Part shown: in pieces, positions 58,909-64,000 of the stretch
How the letters are laid out: every line of letters starts with the position of its first letter
Numbering within the stretch: the first letter of the stretch is position 1
Assembly (NCBI RefSeq): GCF_900114385.1
Contig: NZ_FOSW01000002.1
Coordinates: 248,001 to 312,000, forward strand
Source of the DNA: Geodermatophilus ruber
GTDB lineage: Bacteria; Actinomycetota; Actinomycetes; Mycobacteriales; Geodermatophilaceae
Direction of reading: 5' to 3'
Length of the DNA stretch: 64,000 nucleotides
Translations under genes and position numbers: made by a program
The notes under the pieces: model-generated
Told to the model about the DNA's origin: nothing
The model's database searches: none
Seen by the model: the letters and a program-made list of their open reading frames with translations, nothing else

Positions 58909-59334
58909 ATGAGCGTCGACTCGGGCACCGCCGGCATGGCGGCCCGACTGGGGATCAAGCCGGGCATGGTCGTGCAGGAGCTCGGCTGGGATGAGGACGT
59001 CGACGAGGACCTGCGCGACGCCGTCGTCGAGGCCTCCGGCGGCGAGATGGTCGACGAGGACACCGATGAGGTGGCCGACGTCGTGCTGCTGTGGTGGCGC
59101 GAGGACGACGGCGATCTCTTCGACGCCCTCACCGACGCCCTGACGTCCCTGGCCGACGAGGGCGTGGTGTGGTTGCTGGTGCCCAAGTCGGGCCGGCCGG
59201 GCCACGTCGAGCCCAGCGACGTCGCCGAGGTGGCGCCCACCGCGGGCCTGTCGCAGACCAGCAGCATCTCCGCGGCCAAGGACTGGTCGGGCATCCGGCT
59301 GGTGAGCCCGAAGACCGCGCGCAGCCGGCGTTGA
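58909..59334 (+). CDS. DUF3052 family protein
   Basis: A 141-residue actinobacterial protein. AARLGIKPGMVVQELGWDED, an acidic middle (DEDLRDAVVEASGGEMVDED) and LVPKSGRPGHVEPSDVAE lead to SAAKDWSGIRLVSPK. Function unknown. It sits between aceE and a peroxiredoxin exactly as in many actinobacteria, where the family is often annotated only as hypothetical. The ATG has GGAGGA upstream. Its acidity and small fold resemble proteins that bind other proteins rather than enzymes. Confidence 0.9.
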   Translation: MSVDSGTAGMAARLGIKPGMVVQELGWDEDVDEDLRDAVVEASGGEMVDEDTDEVADVVLLWWREDDGDLFDALTDALTSLADEGVVWLLVPKSGRPGHVEPSDVAEVAPTAGLSQTSSISAAKDWSGIRLVSPKTARSRR

Positions 59335-59392
59335 CCCCCGCTGGGCCGCCCCTCCGCCCCGGACATCGCGCCGATGGGGCACGATCGGGCGC

Positions 59393-59854
59393 ATGAGCCT
59401 CTCCGTCGGTGACACCGCGCCCGAGTTCAGCCTGCCCGACCAGGACAAGCAGGTCGTGTCCCTCTCCGATCTGCGCGGGACCCCGGTCCTGCTGGTGTTC
59501 TACCCGTTCGCCTTCTCCGGCATCTGCACCGGTGAGCTGTGCCAGCTCCGCGACGAGCTAACCACCTACACCGACGCCGGCGTGCGGGTGCTGGCGATCA
59601 GCACCGACCCGGTGTTCAGCCTCAAGGCGTTCAAGGCGCAGGAGAACTTCGACTTCCCGCTGCTGTCGGACTTCTGGCCGCACGGCGAGACCGCCCGGGC
59701 GTACGGGGTGTTCAACGACAAGGCCGGCATGGCGGTGCGCGGCACGTTCCTGGTCGACGCCGACGGGAAGATCGCGTTCAGCGAGGTCAACCAGCCCGGC
59801 GACGCCCGCCAGCAGTCCGGCTGGAAGGACGCGGTGGCGACGCTGGCCGCCTGA
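59393..59854 (+). CDS. ahpE: Peroxiredoxin, AhpE type
   Basis: A 153-residue thiol peroxidase. The peroxidatic Cys45 lies in FAFSGICTGEL, within the P-x-x-x-S/T-x-x-C region. A second Cys50 is close by, as in one-cysteine AhpE enzymes of mycobacteria, where the position is comparable. It reduces hydroperoxides; the reductant in mycobacteria is mycothiol/mycoredoxin. The gene follows DUF3052 after 58 bp and is followed by a near-palindromic hairpin. Neighbourhood matches M. tuberculosis Rv2238c. Confidence 0.92.
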   Translation: MSLSVGDTAPEFSLPDQDKQVVSLSDLRGTPVLLVFYPFAFSGICTGELCQLRDELTTYTDAGVRVLAISTDPVFSLKAFKAQENFDFPLLSDFWPHGETARAYGVFNDKAGMAVRGTFLVDADGKIAFSEVNQPGDARQQSGWKDAVATLAA

Positions 59855-59877
59855 GAAGGGACCCCCGGGGCCCTCTC
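59853..59877 (+). terminator. Hairpin after peroxiredoxin gene
   Basis: GAGAAGGGACCCC pairs imperfectly with GGGGCCCTCTC around a tight centre, overlapping the stop codon. It could terminate ahpE transcription; no T-run. Confidence 0.4.
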
Positions 59878-60006
59878 GGAGTAGGACCCGCTCCTGGATC
59901 CCCTCGCGAGCTCGGGGATGCCAGGGAGGGGGCCACGCCACGGAGGGGGCCGCCGCGCCGGGCACTCTGCCCGGATCCGCCACCCGGCCCCTACGCTGGG
60001 TGTGCG

Positions 60007-60078
60007 GGGCGCGTAGCTCAGCGGGAGAGCTCTCGCCTTACAAGCGAGCGGTCGCCGGTTCGATCCCGGCCGCGCCCA
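60007..60078 (+). tRNA. tRNA-Val (TAC anticodon)
   Basis: Complete cloverleaf. Acceptor GGGCGCG/CGCGCCC, D arm GCTC...GAGC, anticodon stem CTCGC/GCGAG with loop CTTACAA (anticodon TAC), T arm GCCGG-TTCGATC-CCGGC and discriminator A. CCA is not encoded (CT follows). A second, independent tRNA from the CAT one at 41.2 kb. Confidence 0.95.
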
Positions 60079-60119
60079 CTCCGCCGTCCGCGGCTCCTGG
60101 CGGCCGGCGCGGACCGCCG

Positions 60120-60935
60120 TCAGGCCGCGGTTGCCGCCCGCTGCGCCGTCGGGGGGACGTCGGGCCGGGGAAAGGCCGGGCGGAGGAACACCGGCGGCCG
60201 GAAGGGCTGCCAGCACCCCTCCGGCTGGGCGAGCCGGTCGGCCACCGCGTACAGGACCGCCGGGTTGTGCCCCATCCCCAGGTGGCTGGCGCGGACGGCG
60301 ATGTTCTCCGTCCGCGGCCCCGGCCGGTCCAGGCAGGCCTGCCACGCCACGATGCCGTCCTGGTGGGAGTAGATCGAGCTCGCCGGCACGGTCAGGGGCA
60401 CCGCCTCGCTCTGCAGCGGCAGTTCGAGGTTGCCCACGTGCAGGTGCGTGTAGCGCTCGAACACCCGCACGGCGCGGCTCTGACTGGGTCGCACCAGCCG
60501 GAACGGGCTGCCGAGCGTGATCACCTGGCGCACGGAGTCCGGCGTCTGCCGGGCCAGATCGCGGGCGAAGATGCCGCCCAGGCTCCACCCGACGAGGCTG
60601 ATCGGGTGGCCGTAGCGGTCGCTGAGGTCGTCGATCCGATCCCGCATGCCGGTCACGCACTCGGCGGTGGGGCCGATGTTGCGGCCCAGCCGCCAACCGT
60701 GCACCCGGTACCCGAGCTGGCGCAGCACGGCACGCAGCACCCGGGTGGAGGCGTCGTCGGCCAGCAGCCCCGGCAGCACGAGCACCGGGTGACCGTCGCC
60801 CTGCGGCAGCGCCGGGATCAGCGGCCAGGCGGCGAGGAAGAGCCCGAAGTCGACGGCGCCGCGCGCCGGCTCGGTGAGGTAGAGGGGGAGGGTGGGGCCG
60901 TCGCCCCGCAGGCCGTCGTCCTGCCGTCGTGCCAC
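60120..60935 (-). CDS. Alpha/beta hydrolase (lipase/esterase-like)
   Basis: A 271-residue hydrolase with nucleophile elbow GWSLGG (near residue 118) and oxyanion strand VLVLPGLLADD. An acidic/His pair follows in SSIYSHQDGIVAW and ASHLGMGHNP. The fold resembles actinobacterial lipase-like or PGAP1-like hydrolases that act on lipids at the membrane, but no signal peptide is evident. It is convergent with tRNA-Val and divergent from another hydrolase gene. Substrate unknown. Confidence 0.82.
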   Translation of the reverse strand: MARRQDDGLRGDGPTLPLYLTEPARGAVDFGLFLAAWPLIPALPQGDGHPVLVLPGLLADDASTRVLRAVLRQLGYRVHGWRLGRNIGPTAECVTGMRDRIDDLSDRYGHPISLVGWSLGGIFARDLARQTPDSVRQVITLGSPFRLVRPSQSRAVRVFERYTHLHVGNLELPLQSEAVPLTVPASSIYSHQDGIVAWQACLDRPGPRTENIAVRASHLGMGHNPAVLYAVADRLAQPEGCWQPFRPPVFLRPAFPRPDVPPTAQRAATAA

Positions 60936-61155
60936 GTCGTCCTCCTCGCCGCGCGGCCGTCATCGGCCGCTCGCATTCGGTACCACTCTGCGACGACAGT
61001 CACACCTGACCGGTGCGACGCGCTGCAGCCGGTGAGCGGCCATGCGCCCACCGTCACACCAGCCGCAGCGGGCGCCCGCCGGGCCCGCGGCGTCGCCTGG
61101 CGGCGCGCGCGGATCCGGGGCAGCGTGGGAGCGGCACGCCGACGGGAGGGGATCT

Positions 61156-62067
61156 GTGGGGACCGACGACACGGGCATGCCGGGGCGCAGCCGCACGGCT
61201 GACCTCGACGGCCCGGTCCACTACATCGACTTCGGCGGCGCGGACGACGGCCCGATCCTCGTGCTGGTGCACGGGCTCGGCGGCTCGCACCTCAACTGGG
61301 ACCTCCTGGCGCCGCTGCTCACCCCGCACGCCCGGGTGTACGCCCTCGACCTGCCCGGGTTCGGGCGCAGCGAGCCCGGCGCCCGCGTTGCAAGCGTGCG
61401 CAACAACGTGGAGGTCCTCGATCGCTTCGTCCGCGAGATCGCCGGCGGACCCGTGGTGCTGGTCGGCAACTCGATGGGCGGCATGATCTCGATCCTCGAG
61501 GCGGCCCGGTCGAAGGCGCAGGTCTGCGGGCTGGTGCTGGTCGACCCGGCGGTGCCCGGTCCGCGGCAGCTGCCCGATCCTCGTGTCGGCATCAACTTCC
61601 TCTGCTACGCGCTGCCGGGGGTGGGGGAGCGGTTCCTGGCCGCCGAGCGCCGGCGACGCGGCGCCCGGGGCACGGTGCTCGACACGCTTCGCCTGTGCGG
61701 CGTCGACCCCGCGACCGTGCCGGCCCGGCTGATCGACCGTTCGGTGGACCTCATCGACGAGCGGCAGGACGTCGCCGGGATGGACCGGGCGTTCCTCACC
61801 GCGGCGCGGTCGCTGCTCCTGGTGCTGGCCGACCCGCGGCTGCTGCGCCGGGCGATGAGCGGCATCCGTGCCCCGGTCCTGCTGGTGCACGGCGACCGGG
61901 ACCGGCTGGTGGACGTGGCCGCCGCCCGGGACACCGCACGCCGGCATCCGGGATGGACGTACGTGGAGCTGCCGGGAGTCGGGCACGTGCCCCAGCTGCA
62001 GGTCCCCGAGCTGCTGGCCAAGCACATCCTCGACTGGCTGCCGGGGACGACAGCGACCCGCTCCTGA
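61156..62067 (+). CDS. Alpha/beta hydrolase
   Basis: A 303-residue hydrolase. LVHGLGGSHLNWD is the oxyanion loop, GNSMGG the nucleophile elbow (Ser near 111), HGDRDRLVD supplies the acid and GVGHVPQ the His. It has the size and features of cytoplasmic epoxide-hydrolase/haloperoxidase-like enzymes; Met after the nucleophile is seen in haloperoxidase-type members. GTG 61156 follows GGGAGGGG. Convergent with the WS/DGAT gene, which suggests a link to acylglycerol or wax-ester turnover, but this is guesswork. Confidence 0.85.
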   Translation: MGTDDTGMPGRSRTADLDGPVHYIDFGGADDGPILVLVHGLGGSHLNWDLLAPLLTPHARVYALDLPGFGRSEPGARVASVRNNVEVLDRFVREIAGGPVVLVGNSMGGMISILEAARSKAQVCGLVLVDPAVPGPRQLPDPRVGINFLCYALPGVGERFLAAERRRRGARGTVLDTLRLCGVDPATVPARLIDRSVDLIDERQDVAGMDRAFLTAARSLLLVLADPRLLRRAMSGIRAPVLLVHGDRDRLVDVAAARDTARRHPGWTYVELPGVGHVPQLQVPELLAKHILDWLPGTTATRS

Positions 62068-62113
62068 GCCCGCTCAGGGCTGCAGGGTGCCGCCGCACCT
62101 GCAGGCGAACCGG

Positions 62114-63523
62114 TCAGTGCGCCGCGGTGGCGGGCCGGCCGCGCGCGGCGTCGGCGAGCTCGTCCACGCCGCGGCGGATGCCCTCGGCGAGCACGTCGAC
62201 GTCGGGGAAGGCATCGAAGTCGGCGTTGATGCCGAAGGTCATGGTGGTCAGGTAGGAGAAGATCCCGATCGAGAGACGGGTGCCACCGGCGATGGGCACG
62301 TAAGCGTGCACCGAGCACATCCGCCGGCCCAGGACGTAGAGCGGGACCCGCGGGCCGGGCACGTTCGTGGTCACCGTCTGGCACCACAGCTGGCCGGCGG
62401 TCAGGGCGGCGCGGACCCCGAGGGCGAGCAGCGTCGGGGCCATGAAGTCGCCCATGGCGATGATCGACCGGGCGTCGACGGTCTGCATGAGCTGCTTGTG
62501 CCGGTCCATCTGCCGGCGGATCGAGCTCAGGCGCTCGACCGGGTCGGGCTCGCCGACCGGTAGGTCGACGAAGACCGCCGAGATGCGGTTGTCGAGCGTG
62601 TTGCGCTCGCCGGCCTGCCGCACCGACACCGGGACCATGGAACGGACGACCAGACCGTCGGACAGCGTCCCGCGCCGGTCGAGCAGGTCGCGGAACCCGC
62701 GCGTGATCGCGGCGAGGACGACGTCGTTGACCGTGCCGCCCAGCGCCGTCCGCACGCCCTTGAGCTCGTCGAACTCCGCCGCGGTCCAGGCCCAGCGCCG
62801 GTGCGGGCCGATCGGGCCGTTCAGGGAGCGGGCCATCGGGGTGGTGAGCTGCCGGGCCATGTCGGGCACGCCCGCGGCGAGGCTGCGGCCGGTGCGCAGG
62901 AGCTCCCGGGACGCCTTCGAGGCGGCGCCGACCCTGGGGAGGTGCCCGAGCCGCCGCAGCGGGTGGCTGACCGTCTCCTGCACCGCCCCGGCCACCATCT
63001 CGAGGGTCGAGGGGGTGCGCTGCGGCGTCCAGTCCTGCGGCTCGGCGTGGGTGGCGTCGGGGGTCAGGTCGAAGATGAGCTGCATCAGGTCGGTGCCGGC
63101 GACGCCGTCGACCATGCAGTGGTGCACCTTGGAGATGAGCGCCCAGCGGCCCCCGGTCAGGCCCTCCACCAGATAGAGCTCCCACAGCGGCTTGGCCATG
63201 TCCAGCCGCTGGCCGAGCACCCGGCCGGCCAGGTTCCGGAGCTGTTCGTCGCCGCCCGGGCTCGGCACCGCGGTGTGCCGGACGTGGTACAGGATCTGGA
63301 AGTGCGGGTCATCGACCCACAGCGGGCGGCCCAGCTGCATCGGTACCGCGCGCACCCGTTGCCGGTACCGCGGCACCAGCGGCAGCTTGCCCAGCAGGAG
63401 CCGGACGACGTCGCCGTAGGACGGGGCCGGGCCCTCGAACACCGCGACCGACCCGACGTGCATCGGGGTGTTCTCGCTCTCGGCGTAGTAGAAGCCGGCG
63501 TCGGTCGGGCTCAGACGGTCCAC
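62114..63523 (-). CDS. WS/DGAT wax-ester synthase/diacylglycerol acyltransferase
   Basis: A 469-residue acyltransferase of the WS/DGAT family. N-terminal RLSPTDAGFYYAESENTPMHVG, the active-site HHCMVDG (HHxxxDG) near residue 130, and the C-terminal TNVPGPRVPLYVLGRR with an NVPGP-like motif are all diagnostic. It joins acyl-CoA to diacylglycerol or a fatty alcohol, giving storage lipid, and fits a bacterium with active fatty-acid synthesis. GTG 63523 follows GGTGAGGAG. Located about 90 bp downstream of a FUSC-like gene on the same strand. Confidence 0.9.
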   Translation of the reverse strand: MDRLSPTDAGFYYAESENTPMHVGSVAVFEGPAPSYGDVVRLLLGKLPLVPRYRQRVRAVPMQLGRPLWVDDPHFQILYHVRHTAVPSPGGDEQLRNLAGRVLGQRLDMAKPLWELYLVEGLTGGRWALISKVHHCMVDGVAGTDLMQLIFDLTPDATHAEPQDWTPQRTPSTLEMVAGAVQETVSHPLRRLGHLPRVGAASKASRELLRTGRSLAAGVPDMARQLTTPMARSLNGPIGPHRRWAWTAAEFDELKGVRTALGGTVNDVVLAAITRGFRDLLDRRGTLSDGLVVRSMVPVSVRQAGERNTLDNRISAVFVDLPVGEPDPVERLSSIRRQMDRHKQLMQTVDARSIIAMGDFMAPTLLALGVRAALTAGQLWCQTVTTNVPGPRVPLYVLGRRMCSVHAYVPIAGGTRLSIGIFSYLTTMTFGINADFDAFPDVDVLAEGIRRGVDELADAARGRPATAAH

Positions 63524-63612
63524 GGTCAGCTCCTCACCGTTCGGCGTCGATGGCGCAGGACAGCCGACCACGTGGCGCCGGTCACGTCCACCGGAGCGAT
63601 CGGCGGTCGCGG

Positions 63613-64000
63613 TCAGCCGTCGACGGGCTGCGGCCGTCCCGGCGCGGCCTCACGGAGCAGGCGCCGGGCGGTGTCGACCTCCCGGGCGACCGGGGCCAGG
63701 ACGCCCTCGGCGTGGATCTCCGCGTCGTCGGGCGGCCGGTGCGCTCGGATGTCGGCCTCCAGGTCCCGGATGGCGCGGCGCAGGACGGAGACCTGGGCCA
63801 GGTCGGGCTCCGGCTCGCCGTGGCGGGTGGCGATGACCGCCTCGGTGACCGCGTCAGAGGTCCGCTCCAGCTGCACGATCACCGGCCAGAACGCCGCCGC
63901 GCGGGTGCTGACCGGTGGCGGCTCGGCCAGGTGGCGCTGCAGCTGGGTGTGCAGCTCGGTCAGCGCCCGGTAGCTGCGGCGCCGGGCCCGCCGCCGCTCG
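63613..64000 (-). CDS. FUSC-like membrane protein, C-terminal part, cut by window edge
   Basis: Open frame from the window edge to a stop at 63613. The visible 129 residues contain RRSYRALTELHTQLQRHLAE, STRAAAFWPVIVQLERTSDA and VLRRAIRDLEADIRAH, a long helical segment without clear TM helices. The pattern resembles the C-terminal cytoplasmic part of FUSC-family (aromatic acid exporter/YccS-like) proteins. A GTG at 63882 would give a shorter start, but the frame continues without stop to 64000, so I treat it as partial. Moderate confidence. Confidence 0.55.
   Translation of the reverse strand, partial: ERRRARRRSYRALTELHTQLQRHLAEPPPVSTRAAAFWPVIVQLERTSDAVTEAVIATRHGEPEPDLAQVSVLRRAIRDLEADIRAHRPPDDAEIHAEGVLAPVAREVDTARRLLREAAPGRPQPVDG

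Noticed and set aside
1-64000. CRISPR arrays, rRNA operons or intact insertion sequences
   Set aside because: No regularly spaced short repeats, no rRNA signature and no complete transposase with terminal repeats were seen; the only IS trace is the short IS256-like fragment.

Overview
The window is high-GC DNA from an actinobacterium. The order ahpE-type peroxiredoxin, DUF3052 gene, aceE, PucR-type fasR, fabD-fabH-acpP-fabF-accD is the actinobacterial FAS-II locus (Mycobacterium tuberculosis carries a related order around aceE, fabD and accD6). A DUF3145 gene, a c-di-AMP riboswitch ahead of an M23 peptidase and frequent GTG starts fit the same phylum. My guess is a Geodermatophilaceae-like soil organism, but I cannot prove the family from the sequence.

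Layout. (1) 1-3.1 kb, minus strand: alpha/beta hydrolase, DHA2 drug/H+ antiporter and an acyl-CoA synthetase cut by the left edge. (2) 3.6-24.3 kb, plus strand: a large catabolic cluster. It begins with a complete peptide/opine-type ABC transporter (two permeases, two ATPases) and a zinc alcohol dehydrogenase. Two consecutive SDR + solute-binding-lipoprotein modules follow and are clearly duplicates of each other. Then come further SDRs, two paralogous luciferase-like flavin monooxygenases, an alpha/beta hydrolase, an EthD-like protein, FabG-like SDR, thiolase, acyl-CoA dehydrogenase, an ACAD10/11-type phosphotransferase and possibly a small XRE-like protein. The logic is uptake, oxidation of an alcohol or ketone, flavin-dependent oxygenation, hydrolysis, CoA activation (perhaps by the ligase at the left edge) and beta-oxidation-like thiolysis. 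The substrate is unknown; an alicyclic or terpenoid compound is a reasonable inference. (3) 24.5-26.7 kb: nitroreductase and MFS transporter on the minus strand.

(4) 26.7-40 kb is an accessory zone. An IS256-type transposase fragment, a frameshifted PaaX-like remnant and a small decaying gene pair lie on the left, and a frameshifted phenylacetate-CoA-ligase-like remnant lies on the right. Between them, two 49-bp direct repeats resembling the 3' end of a tRNA bracket an 11-kb block. The block holds an IclR regulator and a minus-strand run of tctCBA (tripartite tricarboxylate transporter), two FAD-dependent oxidoreductases, a zinc dehydrogenase and a TIM-barrel/HPPD-like fusion protein of the QuiC (3-dehydroshikimate dehydratase) type. 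It looks like a hydroaromatic or aromatic-acid catabolic island. A tyrosine recombinase (40.1 kb) follows and abuts a tRNA(CAT) gene.

(5) 41.2-64 kb is core genome: PstS-like protein, M23 peptidase under a c-di-AMP riboswitch, mycothiol-dependent-type protein, a cold-shock-like small protein, DUF3145, and the fatty-acid locus. FabD there carries an extra C-terminal biotinyl/lipoyl-like domain with Arg where the modified Lys would be. Next are FasR, a PAP2 phosphatase, pirin-like cupin, M20 amidohydrolase, aceE, DUF3052, peroxiredoxin, tRNA-Val, two alpha/beta hydrolases, a WS/DGAT acyltransferase and a partial FUSC-like protein at the right edge.

Most promising second-look items: the FabD-biotinyl-like fusion; the duplicated SDR/binding-protein modules with matching upstream DNA and a single transporter core; the tRNA-end-flanked catabolic island with pseudogenes on both borders; and the dyad between fasR and fabD.
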